Of a DNA stretch of 64,000 bases, positions 1-13,000 are shown piece after piece; position 1 is the first letter of the stretch; each line of letters opens with the position of its first letter. The notes under the pieces are model-generated. The model saw only the letters and a program-made list of their open reading frames with translations. It did no database searches and was not told where the DNA came from. Source of the stretch: Tachypleus tridentatus. Its lineage: Eukaryota; Arthropoda; Merostomata; Xiphosura; Limulidae. The DNA lies in the NCBI RefSeq assembly GCF_004210375.1, contig NC_134834.1:97778170-97842169 (forward strand), given 5' to 3'. Made by a program: the position numbers and the translations under genes.

Positions 1-740
1 CACTTAACAACAAACAATACCAGAGAAAAACAAAATTAGGTTTTCTTTTGGTGCATATTTAAATGAGATTCGTTTATATTGGTTGATTGATTGGATAAAG
101 ATTTCAATGTGTTTTTGTAAATAATTCAGTCTTAAATTAATTCAGTAAATAATTCAAAAACTACGTATTAAGCTGAAATAAAATACCATAAAAAATGAAT
201 AAAATTCATCGTTTTATTACGAACAAAGCAGAACTTGTTTTCATATCAGAGTATCAATGCTGTTCCTAGCAATACTGATATTCCTTTTATTGACAGGTGT
301 AGGAAATCAACGTAACGATAAGTTTTACATCGGAACATATTAAAGTTGACTTGGAAAATGACGGAAGGTGTGACAACGAGTCACATCTCATTCGGTCAGC
401 AAATGCACAGAAATCTGTTCTTTTTGTTTTACTTTTTTCTGGTTTGACATTTTTACGAGGTACTTAGGTCGTTCTTTTTGGTAACCTAGAAACGTGTTCA
501 CTGCGACAGGAAGTTGTTTTTTTTATCGTTCTGTCTTACTGCCTCAATTTTTCAACGAGTACGTTAAGGAAGTTGTGGAAGGCTATAACAACTGTTAATT
601 AACAGTGAACTTTGACTTCGAAGAATGTTTCACTAAAGTTAATAAAGACATGAAATGAAAAATTTTCTCATTTTGCATCATTAAAACCTTTGTGTTTTTG
701 TTCTTCTTTTCGTCAAATCGTAAATTAATTTCTGGCAGAT
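1..740. other. AT-rich intergenic DNA, no gene seen
   Basis: I see no convincing open frame, RNA gene or mobile element here. The stretch is AT-rich and leads directly into the 40-bp minisatellite at 741. Confidence 0.6.
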
Positions 741-1418
741 ACACAGCCGCAAGGGAACATGTCCAAACATTATATACATTACACAGCCGCAAGGGAACAT
801 GTCCAAACATTATATACATTACACAGCCGCAAGGGAACATGTCCAAACATTATATACATTACACAGCCGCAAGGGAACATGTCCAAACATTATATACATT
901 ACACAGCCGCAAGGGAACATGTCCAAACATTATATACATTACACAGCCGCAAGGGAACATGTCCAAATATTATATACATTACACAGCCGCAAGGGAACAT
1001 GTCCAAACATTATATACATTACACAGCCGCAAGGGAACATGTCCAAACATTATATACATTACACAGCCGCAAGGGAACATGTCCAAACATTATATACATT
1101 ACACAGCCGCAAGGGAACATGTCCAAACATTATATACATTACACAGCCGCAAGGGAACATGTGCAAACATTATATACATTACACAGCCGCAAGGGAACAT
1201 GTCCAAACATTATATACATTACACAGCCGCAAGGGAACATGTGCAAACATTATATACATTACACAGCCGCAAGGGAACATGTCCAAACATTATATACATT
1301 ACACAGCCGCAAGGGAACATGTCCAAACATTATATACATTACACAGCCGCAAGGGAACGTGCAAACATTATATGCATTACACAGCCGCAAGGGAACATGT
1401 CCAAATATTATATACATT
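741..1418 (+). repeat. 40-bp minisatellite, about 17 copies
   Basis: Head-to-tail 40-bp units begin 'acacagccgcaagggaacat' and recur at 741, 781, 821 and on to 1341. The 16th unit is 2 bp short, and a last unit runs from 1379 to 1418. Copies are nearly identical, with a few C/T and C/G changes such as 'gtgcaaac' for 'gtccaaac', so homogenisation is recent. The unit contains no stop codon in any forward frame. Because 40 is not a multiple of 3, three overlapping forward frames therefore stay open for over 220 codons each. These are by-products of the repeat and not genes. Confidence 0.97.
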
Positions 1419-3138
1419 ACTAATGCTATACATATATAGTTCCGTTTATTCCAGAGACATTCTTAAGGGAAATGAAACAGATTATCTTTTCTCCAGACGC
1501 CACGTGCTTTGTTACACGTGTCGTTGAATGCATTTGTATATTTTAATATACACTGGGAAGAGTAAAAAGTAAGTTATGTTTCACGATTTCCTTTTTACTT
1601 TTCATGTTCATATCCATAAAGACGACCAGAACTTGTAAAACCTTCAGCATGGCTTCTCTTGTGATGTTTGAATATAGCTGCGTTACATTCAAACAGAAAC
1701 TGAGGAAAACTGAAACATTTGTCATCATTTAGCAAATGACGTTCATTGCGACACAGAAACTCGTATTCTTATATGGCTAGATTTAAGATTCAGCATTTCG
1801 CTAAAAACGAAACAAAAAACACCCTTCTTGGAAGGAAGGTTAATAATTTATGGCTCGCTGTACGAAAATAACAGTTAGAAGCAAACATTTTTGGTGAGTC
1901 CATATTCTGATGTGTAAACTGGTACATTGTTACCCGATTTTGTATTTTATTTCAAACCGAATTGGAAAGTTTTAATCATCGTATCACAATTTCACCCAGG
2001 AAAATATTATAAGTTACATAATTATGAGATCATATAAGAAATTTCAATGGTTTATAATGCTAAAGTATAAACATGTTAATAATATATTACTGCTTCCACA
2101 CATTTTTTCTAACGGTCATCCTAGCAAATAAAGATTATAATTCCTTCAGTCCAACTGTTAACAAACAACTGTTTTAGTCTCTCAGTCCTCAGGTTCATTG
2201 TTAGTTAACGTTGTTGTAATTCTAAATAAACTGTAAACCCACCAACTTAATAGTTTAGTGTTAACCTCATGTTTAATTTCACAAACTCACAAGTTTATTA
2301 TTGCCATATACTTAGTTCCAATTCCATCGGTTCAAATCAAATATCTACAAATATTTTGAGTACAATAACACTAATAGAAGTTTACAGACAAAACATAAGG
2401 TTGTCAAATACCAAAACGTAACAGAAACAACTACAACAAAAGTTTTTAAAAACAAAACTTAAGATTAAATAAAATACGTGTAACTTATACCATATAGCAA
2501 TGTGAGTTAATTAATGTAAGAAAGTGATTATTGCAAAACACATGAACACATATAGTGAGTGAAATATTAAAACTAGTTTTACTCTGTTCATATTTTTTCT
2601 AATGTTTTTAAAGTATGCATAACAGACTGGTTTAAATTTGTTAAACACTGGATCATTTAATAATGTCAATATCTGACGTAACAACAGATAACTATCAATA
2701 AGAAACCATTTCTCCTTCTCTTTCTGATTGTTGTTGTTGTTTCGTGTTTTGAAATTAACAAAGACTTCAGTGATAGTAATTATTGGAATTCTAGTAATTA
2801 ATTAAACACATCCAAGTTGACTAATTAGTTTCAAAGCTACTGTTTAAATTATGTCATTTCTTTTTCTTCTCTCTAATCTCAATTATTTCTAGATATAAGA
2901 AGTGTTCCACGTTTCGTCTTACCCAACATAATTTTTCTGTATATAAAAAAACTACAAATGAAAACAGAAGTAAAGTTAATTACGCAGAGTATAAAACACA
3001 CAGACTAATCACTTAATGAAACTTGATAAATTAAATATGTCTGATTAACCTTTGTTCAGTTTCTCAGCAGCTGCAGTTTTACACAGACAACATGATATAT
3101 TTAAAACTAATAGTTTTAATCTGTGACAGCGACGTCTA
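1419..3138. other. AT-rich intergenic DNA, no gene seen
   Basis: Both strands carry frequent stops and no recognisable domain, RNA gene or tandem repeat. The only longer open frame, on the minus strand around 1543-1728, has no recognisable features. Confidence 0.55.
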
Positions 3139-3149
3139 CATATCGCTTC

Positions 3150-3268
3150 GTCCCCCGCTAGTACAGCGGTATGTCTCCGGAGTTACAACGCTAAAATCAG
3201 GGGTTCGAGTCCCCTTGGTGGGCTCAGCAGATAGCCTGATGTGGCTTTGCTTTAAGAAAACACACACC
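3150..3268 (+). mobile_element. Short tRNA-derived SINE (family S) with perfect target-site duplication
   Basis: This is a 119-bp element with a pol III A box 'tagtacagcgg', which fits TRGYNNANNNG exactly, and a B box 'ggttcgagtcc'. The body 'cagatagcctgatgtggctt' and an AC-rich tail 'aaaacacacaccc' follow. It is flanked by a perfect 11-bp direct repeat 'catatcgcttc' at 3139-3149 and 3269-3279, the signature of retrotransposition. The same family recurs at 49259-49381 (+) and about 36587-36684 (-), with decayed copies near 26245 and 59371. The intact boxes and perfect duplication suggest a fairly young insertion. Confidence 0.9.
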
Positions 3269-3439
3269 CATATCGCTTCATACCGATCCGTTCATGTACA
3301 GTATCAATAGTGTTTTTCTGTTTATATATTATAGATATGAGGAGCGGGCCTTACAAAAGTCTTGTGATTTAACCATTATTTTTATAATTATGTACGTTTT
3401 GTTTGTTTCCCGGGTGGTTTGCGAGATACTGTTATAAGA

Positions 3440-3620
3440 GTCTACTTTACGCCTGAACGGTCAAGGTATCAAATTAGATCTCCGAGGGGCCTCGGTTGAA
3501 GACATGGTACTACCAAACACGCTTCGCAATTTCGGATGCAGACGTGTTATAAAAGTGGCAGTCAATTCTGTCAAGAGCTTGTCGTGTCCTATAGAGCTTC
3601 ATGGGTGACATCTGGATAAA
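3440..3620 (+). mobile_element. Possible very decayed long-type SINE
   Basis: The fragment 'aaacacgcttcgc' followed by 'gcagacgtgttataaaagtg' and 'gcagtcaattctg' resembles the 'aaacatgctcgccc...gcgttataatgtgacggtcaatcc' section of the long SINEs elsewhere in the window. Neither the head nor the tail is clear, so this is a weak assignment. Confidence 0.3.
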
Positions 3621-3927
3621 AGAGTCAATGATTTGGCCTCATATCATAATATCAAGATGGAACCGCAGGGGCATTATAGTAACAACGGTCGAATCCCCAT
3701 ATCGAGTAAAGTTCCTCCAGAGTTATTGACCAGCTGTCTTATTTCTAATCTATTACTTACAGTTTCGAGCAAGTAGTTCTTCTCTAGAGAATCTGTAAAA
3801 TCAACCAATATTTCTATGATCTTAAGCGGACGATGAAGACTTTCGCTATTCCTTTCTTATACAGTTCAATTTAAGGAAGAACTATGCCTTAGACATACGA
3901 GTCTTTGAGTTGCCCATTTCGCTCATG

Positions 3928-5070
3928 ATAAGCATAATGTGTTTCCATGTGAAAAAAACAAACATTGTACCTTTTGATCCATTTGTTATTCATGTGAACA
4001 AACATTCTATATTTGCTTCACTTTGTTGTTTATGTGAATGAACATTGTAGTGTTTGATCCACCTTGTCGTTCATTTGAACAGACCTGATAGTTTTGATCC
4101 ACTTTTTGTTTATGTGAACAAACATTCTGTTTTTGTTCAACTTATAGTTCATGTGAACAAACATTCTATTTTGTGATCCACTTTGTTATTTATGTGAACA
4201 AACATTGTAGTGTTTGATCTACTTTGTAGGTCATGTGAACAAACATCCTTTTTTCGCTCTACCTTGTTTAGGTGAGCATTGTAGTTTTTGATTCATTATG
4301 TTGTTTATGTGAACAAACATTTTAGTATTTGATCTTCTTTTTTGATTATGTGAAAAACATTGTGCGTTTTTATCCACATTATTGTTCGTGTGAATAAAAA
4401 TTGTAGTTTTTGATAGAGTTTATTGTTTATGTAAACAAACATTCTATTTTTTGATCTACTTTATTGTTCATGTGAACAAATATTATACTTTTAGATCCAC
4501 TTTGTTGTTCGTGTAAATAAAAATTGTAATGTTTAATCCATTTTGCTTATTCATTTAATCAAACATTCTATAATGTGATCCTCCTTGTTTTTCATGCGAT
4601 CATTGTATGTTTGATCCATTTTGTTATTTATGTGAACAAACATTCTATTTTTGCTCCACTTTGTTGTTTATGTTTTATCCATCTTGTCGTTCATGTGAAC
4701 AGACCTTATAGTTTTGATCCATCTTGTTGTTTATGTGAACAAATATTGTGATGTTTAAACTTGTTTGTTAATTATGTGAAAAACATTGTACTTTGTGAAC
4801 TTCTTTGTTGATTATGTGAAAAACATTGTACTTTTTGATCCACTTTGTTGTTCGTATGAACAAAAATTCTAGTTTTAATCTACTTTTTGGTTATGTGTAC
4901 AAACATTGTTGTTTTCTATCCACTTTCGTGTTCGTGTGAACAAACCTCAGAGTTTTGATCAACTTTATTGTTAATGTAAGCAAACATTCTATTTTGTGAT
5001 CCACTTTGTTTTTCATGTGATCAAACATTGTAGATTTTGATCCACTTTGGTTTTTTTAATCATGTGCACT
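3928..5070. repeat. Diverged tandem array, unit about 47 bp, about 24 copies
   Basis: The motif 'catgtgaacaaacattctat' followed by 'ttttgatccactttgttgtt' recurs every 45-49 bp with many substitutions and small indels. Divergence is far higher than in the neighbouring arrays, so this is an old array that is no longer homogenised. Confidence 0.9.
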
Positions 5071-6084
5071 ATTTTTAATGAAACCATGGAGTGGAGAATG
5101 AGCCATATAAAACAAGAAATGTATCCTCAAGTCTCATGACGACTTTGGAGTTTCCTGCAGATTTGAAGTTCTGTGATGAAACTTACGTACTTTATTGTTC
5201 TTTTAAATGTAATCAGAAAACAATGCTTACTATTGTAATTCACGTGCATAATTCGAACAATGGTTTAATGGTGAACTTCTTTACTCGAATATTTTTGTAA
5301 ATTTTAGTTTAAAATTCTTGTATAATAACGATCGCACCAGTAGTAACTGTTATAATAACGTAAGTAAACTCAGAACTAGTTAATAATTCTATCCAAATGT
5401 ATATTCACACAGGACATACGAAGGTTTATAAATACATTAAATGAATTTCTTTGGATTAAAACATTATGACCTGGTCTATACACGTATAATAATACTGTAT
5501 CGCATACGTCTATTTAACTACTTTTCAGGGTGTGAGTGGATTTTAACCAAAACTGATATGAAGGTTTGTCAGTTCCATGAAAAGCTACGTATAAATTTTC
5601 ACTTTTGTATTTCACGTTTTGCTGTTTTTTCTGGATGTTTTTGCTACAACTACACCACCTGTAGATCAGTTTTCACCAAATATGATATGGAGGTTGAATG
5701 TATCCATGAACAGATAAAACTATTGTTCAATATTGTGCATTTCAGTTTTAACGGGTTTTCTTGAGTTTCTACACAGAAGTGAAGCAACTTTCCATGTTAT
5801 AAGGTAACATTTCATTAAACTTGAATTCACATAATTTCCAGAGAAAGGGTAAACTAAATATGTTTACAGTACAATACATTATAAAAAAGACAGAGAAGAT
5901 AACCTATTATTTAAATAACACAAGATAAGAGACAAACTAGAAGTTACACTTAAAACCTCTGTCTTTAACAAATAGGAGAAAACATTTCATATCTCGTGTT
6001 TATAGTATGAGGATAACAACCATCTGATTTCTATTTATATCCTTTTATTTGTCAAGAGAGCACGATGTCGGTTTCACTGAAAGG
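5071..6084. other. Unassigned segment with short open frames and a diverged direct repeat
   Basis: Two unrecognised plus-strand frames occur, at 5091-5300 (69 aa) and 5441-5764 (107 aa). The second overlaps two loosely similar segments, about 5530-5640 and 5668-5764, sharing 'accaaaactgatatgaaggt' / 'accaaatatgatatggaggt' and a following 'ccatgaa' block. That suggests an old direct duplication, possibly from a mobile element. Neither frame shows a signal peptide, domain or codon signature that I trust as coding. Confidence 0.35.
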
Positions 6085-7370
6085 AAGAAAGGATCCAAAG
6101 TGAGAGTTGAATAAAGGACGCTGAGTGAGAGATGAGAAATGATCACTAAGTGACCACTGAATAAAGGACGCTAAGTTAGAGATGAGAAATGATCACTAAG
6201 TGACAGTTGAACATATAATACTAAGTGACCACTGAATAAAGGACGCTAAGTGAGAGATGAGAAATTATCACTAAGTGACAGTTGAACATACAATATTAAG
6301 TGACCACTGAATAAAGGACGCTAAGTGAGAGATGAGACTTGATCACTAAGTGACAGTTGAACATACAATATTAAGTGACCACTGAATAAAGGACGCTAAG
6401 TGAGAGATGAGACTTGATCACTAAGTGACAATTGAACATACAATATTAAGTGACCACTGAATAAAGGACGCTAAGTGAGAGATAAGAAATGATCACTAAG
6501 TGACAGTTGAACATACAATAATAAGTGACCACTGAATAAAGGACGCTTAGTGAAATTTGAGGAAAGGACACTAAGTCAGAGTAGAATACAGGACACTAAG
6601 TGATAGTTCAATATAAGACACTAAGTGACAGCTGATTAAAGGGCTCAAAGTGACAGTTGAAGATAGAAAACAAAGTGAGAGTTGAGGAAAGGACGCTAAG
6701 TGAGAGTTGAAGATAGGACACTAAATGAAAGTTGAAGAAAGGACGCTATGTGGGAGTTGAAGATAAGACACTAGGTGAGAGTTCATAAAAGGACGTTAAG
6801 ATAAGGTTGAAAAAAGAAATGCTGATGTAAAGTTGAAGAAAGGACGCTAAGTGAGCGTTGAAGCTAGGACATTAATTAGGAGATGATAAAGGAAGGATAA
6901 GATAAAGTTGAACGAAGGATGCTAAGTGAAGAAGAAACAATGCTGATGTAAAATTGAGAAAAGGACGCTAAGTGGCAGTCGAAGATTGGACACTAAGTGA
7001 TAGCTGAATAAATGACGCTAAGAGTGAGAGTTCAAGATTAGACGCTAAGTGATAGCTGAATAAATGACGCTAAGAGTGAGAGTTCAAGATTAGACGCTAA
7101 GTGAAAGTCGAAGAAAGTGATAATTTAATATAGGAAACTGAGTGACAGCTGAATAAATGACGCTAAGAGTGAGAGTTTAAGATTAGACGTTAAGTGAAAG
7201 TTGAAGAAAGTGATAATTTAATATAGGACACTAAGTGACAGCTGAATAAAGGATGCTAAGTGACAGCTGAAGTAAGGATGCTAAGTGACATGTGAATAAA
7301 GGACGCTGAGTGACAGCTGAATAAAGTACGCTAAGTGACAGTTGAAGAAAGGACGCTAAGTGACAGTTTA
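6085..7370. repeat. 25-bp family: 75-bp trimeric higher-order block, then irregular monomers
   Basis: The basic unit is 25 bp and built around 'ggacactaagtgagagttga'. Between 6154 and about 6603 three distinct monomers alternate as an exact 75-bp trimer. The landmark 'ccactgaataaaggacgcta' starts at 6154, 6229, 6304, 6379, 6454 and 6529 without drift. From about 6545 to 7370 the monomers are irregular, with insertions and losses. This block shares ancestry with the two that follow. Confidence 0.93.
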
Positions 7371-7970
7371 GGAAAGGACGTTTAGGTAAAGTTGAAGATA
7401 GGACATTAAATGAGACTTGAGGAAAGGACGTTTAGGTAAAGTTGAAGATAGGACATTAAATGAGACTTGAGGAAAGGACGTTTAGGTAAAGTTGAAGATA
7501 GGACATTAAATGAGACTTGAGGAAAGGACGTTTAGAGTAAAGTTGAAGATAGGACATAAATGAGACTTGAGGAAAGGACGTTTAGGTAAAGTTGAAGATA
7601 GGACATTAAATGAGACTTGAGGAAAGGACGTTTAGGTAAAGTTGAAGACAGGACATTAAATGAGACTTGAGGAAAGGACGTTTAGGTAAAGTTGAAGATA
7701 GGACATTAAATGAGACTTGAGGAAAGGACGTTTAGGTAAAGTTGAAGATAGGACATTAAATGAGACTTGAGGAAAGGACGTTTAGGTAAAGTTGAAGATA
7801 GGACATTAAATGAGACTTGAGGAAAGGACGTTTAAGTAAAGTTGAAGATAGGACATTAAATGAGACTTGAGGAAAGGACGTTTAGGTAAAGTTGAAGATA
7901 GGACATTAAATGAGACTTGAGGAAAGGACGTTTAGGTAAAGTTGAAGAAAAGAAGCTTAGGTAAAGTTGA
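7371..7970. repeat. 25-bp family: 50-bp dimeric block, 12 copies
   Basis: Units start 'ggaaaggacgtttaggtaaa' at 7371, 7421, 7471 and so on to 7921, a 50-bp period. Each unit is two diverged 25-bp monomers, one with 'ggacgtttaggtaaagttga' and one with 'ggacattaaatgagacttga'. Copies are almost identical apart from a one-base insertion and deletion near 7530-7560. Confidence 0.95.
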
Positions 7971-7977
7971 AGAAATT

Positions 7978-9175
7978 GAGAGTTGAAAATAAGACACTAA
8001 GTGAGAGTTGAAAATAAGACACTAAGTGAGAGTTGAAAATAAGACACTAAGTGAGAGTTGAAAATAAGACACTAAGTGAGAGTTGAAAATAAGACACTAA
8101 GTGAGAGTTGAAAATAAGACACTAAGTGAGAGTTGAAAATAAGACACTAAGTGAGAGTTGAAAATAAGACACTAAGTGAGAGTTGAAAATAAGACACTAA
8201 GTGAGAGTTGAAAATAAGACACTAAGTGAGAGTTGAAAATAAGACACTAAGTGAGAGTTGAAAATAAGACACTAAGTGAGAGTTGAAAATAAGACACTAA
8301 GTGAGAGTTGAAAATAAGACACTAAGTGAGAGTTGAAAATAAGACACTAAGTGAGAGTTGAAAATAAGACACTAAGTGAGAGTTGAAAATAAGACACTAA
8401 GTGAGAGTTGAAAATAAGACACTAAGTGAGAGTTGAAAATAAGACACTAAGTGAGAGTTGAAAATAAGACACTAAGTGAGAGTTGAAAATAAGACACTAA
8501 GTGAGAGTTGAAAATAAGACACTAAGTGAGAGTTGAAAATAAGACACTAAGTGAGAGTTGAAAATAAGACACTAAGTGAGAGTTGAAAATAAGACACTAA
8601 GTGAGAGTTGAAAATAAGACACTAAGTGAGAGTTGAAAATAAGACACTAAGTGACAGTTGAAAATAAGACACTAAGTGACAGTTGAAAATAAGACACTAA
8701 GTGAGAGTTGAAAATAAGACACTAAGTGAGAGTTGAAAATAAGACACTAAGTGAGAGTTGAAAATAAGACACTAAGTGAGAGTTGAAAATAAGACACTAA
8801 GTGAGAGTTGAAAATAAGACACTAAGTGAGAGTTGAAAATAAGACACTAAGTGAGAGTTGAAAATAAGACACTAAGTGAGAGTTGAAAATAAGACACTAA
8901 GTGAGAGTTGAAAATAAGACACTAAGTGAGAGTTGAAAATAAGACACTAAGTGATAGTTGAAAATAAGACACTAAGTGATAGTTGAAAATAAGACACTAA
9001 GTGAGAGTTGAAAATAAGACACTAAGTGAGAGTTGAAAATAAGACACTAAGTGATAGTTGAAAATAAGACACTAAGTGAGAGTTGAAAATAAGACACTAA
9101 GTGATAGTTGAAAATAAGACACTAAGTGAGAGTTGAAGATAAGACACTAAGTGAGAGTTGAAAATAAGACACTAA
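7978..9175. repeat. 25-bp family: homogeneous monomeric block, about 48 copies
   Basis: About 48 head-to-tail copies of a single 25-bp monomer beginning 'gagagttgaaaataagacac' fill this stretch. Variants are few: 'gacag' or 'gatag' for 'gagag' near 8650-8690 and 8950-9110. This is the most homogeneous part of the field, so it is probably the most recently amplified. Confidence 0.97.
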
Positions 9176-9334
9176 GACACTCTCATTTAGTGTCCTATCT
9201 TCAACTATCACCTAGCGTTCTATTTCAGCTCTCACTTAGTGTCTTATTTTCAACTCTCATTTAGTGTCCTATCTTCAACTATCACATAGCGTCCTATTTC
9301 AGCTCTCACTTAGTGTCTTATTTTCAACTCTCAT
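9176..9334 (-). repeat. Inverted segment of the 25-bp family, two 74-bp trimers
   Basis: The array abruptly reads as the reverse complement, 'tcatttagtgtcctatcttc' onward. Two ~74-bp trimeric units begin at 9183 and 9257. Their trimer differs in composition from the 75-bp trimer at 6154. The junction near 9175 places long complementary sequence back to back. Confidence 0.92.
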
Positions 9335-10002
9335 TGTAATAAAACGAACTATTGTTATTTTTACGTTAAATGTCATAAAGAAAGATAAGTACTTGGTATA
9401 TTAAGCTGGGGCTTTTGATCACTTATATACAATTATTAATTTGATTTATATCGTTATTGTATTTTACTGTATTTATATGTGTTATTGTAACTCTATTCGT
9501 ATTTTCTAAATAAATGAGTACACAAACATAGTATGTTACTTTGTTGGAACAGACATAGAGGAACGTATTTGTTAACGATGCTGGAATGAACGTAGATGAA
9601 TACAAATTGTTACTTTGTTGGAAGGACGTTCAGAAAATGATAGTGTTACTTAATAAGACCGGACCTACAGGACTTTGCTCGAAATCCAGATTAGGCTATG
9701 CTGTCTATATATGTGGTACGTCTTTCCACATTAGGCTATGCTGTCTATATATGTGGTACGTCTTTCCACAGTTTGTAACAACTCTTCGATGGTCCCCTCT
9801 CTTGTTTACCTTCGATAGCAGAGCACATCTATTGCGAAATAAGTCACTTCTTACAAACTACCGTGATACTGGTGTCCTTGATGGATGAGACGAACCAGTT
9901 CTTCAATAACTGCAAGAAAAAAAGAAGATATTCAAAGAGAAAATGAGAAGGACATGAAAAAACGTGTTTCATAAAATAAAGAAATGTCACAAGCTTTAAG
10001 AG
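9335..10002. repeat. Intergenic spacer with a 40-bp tandem duplication
   Basis: Two nearly identical 40-bp copies starting 'ttaggctatgctgtctatat' lie at 9691 and 9731. The rest shows no recognisable gene. A 100-aa plus-strand frame at 9586-9888 runs through the duplication and has no domain I recognise. Confidence 0.7.
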
Positions 10003-13000
10003 GGCTATTCTAAACAAACATAAAGTTATCCACACAATGCTATTCTAAACAAACATAAAGTTATCCACACAATGCTATTCTAAACAAACATTAATTTTTC
10101 CACACAATGCCATTCTAAACAAACATAAAGTTATCCACACAATGCTATTCTAAACAAACATTAAGTTATTCACACAATGCTACCCAAACAAACATTAAGT
10201 TATCCACACAATGCTATTCTAAACAAACATTAAGTTATCCACACAATGCTATTCAAACAAACATTAAGTTATCCACACAATGCTACCCAAACAAACATTA
10301 AGTTATCCACACAATGCTACCCAAACAAACATTAAGTTATCCACACAATGCTATTCAAACAAACATTAAGTTATCCACACAATGCTACCCAAACAAACAT
10401 TAAGTTATCCACACAATGCTACCCAAACAAACATTAAGTTATCCACACAATGCTACCCAAACAAACATTAAGTTATCCACAAAATGCTATTCTAAACAAA
10501 CGTTAAGTTATCCACACAATGCTACCCAAACAAACGTTAAGTTCTCTACACAATGTTACCCAAACAAACATTAAGTTATCCACACAATGCTACCCAAACA
10601 AACATTAAGTTATCCACACAATGCTATTCTAAACAAACATTAAGTTATCCACACAATGCTATTCAAACAAACATTAAGTTATCCACACAGTGCTACCCAA
10701 ACAAACATTAAGTTATCACACAGTGCTGCCCAAACAAACATTAAGTTATCCACACAATGCTATTCTAAACAGGCGTTAAGTTATCCACACAATGCTACCC
10801 AAACAAACATTAAGTTATCCACACAGTGCTATTCAAACAAACATTAAGTTATCCACACAGTGCTACCCAAACAAACATTAAGTTATCCACACAATGCTAC
10901 CCAAACAAACGTTAAGTTATCCACACAATGCTATTCTAAACAAACATTAAGTTATCCACACAATGCTGCCCAAACAAACATTAGGTTATCCACACAGTGC
11001 TGCCCAAACAAACATTAAGTTATCCACACAATGCTATTCAAACAAACATTAAGTTATCCACACAATGCTACCCAAACAAACATTAAGTTATCCACACAAT
11101 GCTGCCCAAACAAATATTAAGTTATCCACACAGTGCTATTCAAACAAACATTAAGTTATCCACACAATGCTACCCAAACAAACATTAAGTTATCCACACA
11201 GTGCTACCCAAACAAACATTAAGTTCTCTACACAATGCTACCCAAACAAACATTAAGTTCTCTACACAATGCTACCCAAACAAACGTTAAGTTATCCACA
11301 CTATGCTACCCAAACAAACATTAAGTTATCCACACAATGCTACCCAAACAAACATTAAGTTATCCACACAATGCTATTCAAACAAACGTTAAGTTATCCA
11401 CACAATGCTACCCAAACAAACATTAAGTTATCCACACAATGCTAACCAAACAAACGTTAAGTTATCCACACAATGCTACCCAAACAAGTGTTAAATTCTC
11501 TACACAATGCTACCCAAACAAACGTTAAGTTATCCACACAATGCTACCCAAACAAACGTTAAGTTATCCACACAATGCTACCCAAACAAACATTAAGTTA
11601 TCCACACAGTGCTGCCCAAACAAACATTAAGTTATCTACACAGTGCTACCCAAACAAACATTAAGTTCTCTACACAGTGCTACCCAAACAAACGTTAAGT
11701 TATCCACACTATGCTACCCAAACAAACATTAAGTTATCCACACAATGCTACCCAAACAAACATTAAGTTATCCACACAATGCTACCCAAACAAACATTAA
11801 GTTATCCAAACAATGCTACCCAAACAAACATTAAGTTATCCACACAATGCTAACCAAACAAACATTAAGTTATCCACACAATGCTAACCAAACAAACGTT
11901 AAGTTATCCACACAGTGCTACCCGAACAAACGTTAAGTTCTCTACACAATGTTACCCAAACAAACGTTAAGTTATCCACACAATGCTACCCAAACAAACG
12001 TTAAGTTATCCACACAATGCTACCCAAACAAACATTAAGTTCTCTACACAATGCTACCCAAACAAACATTAAGTTCTCTACACAATGCTACCCAAACAAA
12101 CATTAAGTTATCCACACAATGCTACCCAAACAAACATTAAGTTATCCACACAATGCTACCCAAACAAACATTAAGTTATCCACACAATGCTACCCAAACA
12201 AACATTAAGTTATCCACACAATGCTACCCAAACAAACATTAAGTTATCTACACAATGCTACCCAAACAAACATTAAGTTCTCTACACAATGCTACCCAAA
12301 CAAACATTAAGTTCTCTACACAATGCTACCCAAACAAACGTTAAGTTATCCACACTATGCTACCCAAACAAACATTAAGTTATCCACACAATGCTACCCA
12401 AACAAACATTAAGTTATCCACACAATGCTATTCTAAACAAACATTAAGTTATCCACACAATGCTATTCAAACAAACATTAAGTTATCCACACAATGCTAC
12501 CCAAACAAACATTAAGTTATCCACACAATGCTACCCAAACAAACATTAAGTTATCCACACAATGCTATTCTAAACAAACGTTAAGTTATCCACACAATGC
12601 TACCCAAACAAACATTAAGTTATCCACACAATGCTATTCAAACAAACATTAAGTTATCCACACAATGCTACCCAAACAAACATTAAGTTATCCACACAAT
12701 GCTACCCAAACAAACGTTAAGTTATCCACACAATGCTATTCTAAACAAACATTAAGTTATCCACACAATGCTACCCAAACAAACATTAAGTTATCCACAC
12801 AATGCTACCCAAACAAACATTAAGTTATCCACACAATGCTACCCAAACAAACATTAAGTTATCCACAAAATGCTATTCTAAACAAACGTTAAGTTATCCA
12901 CACAATGCTACCCAAACAAACATTAAGTTATCCACACAATGCTATTCAAACAAACATTAAGTTATCCACACAGTGCTACCCAAACAAACATTAAGTTATC

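Noticed and set aside
9586..9888. 100-codon plus-strand frame as a small gene
   Set aside because: It runs through a 40-bp tandem duplication, has no recognisable domain and no conserved start context.
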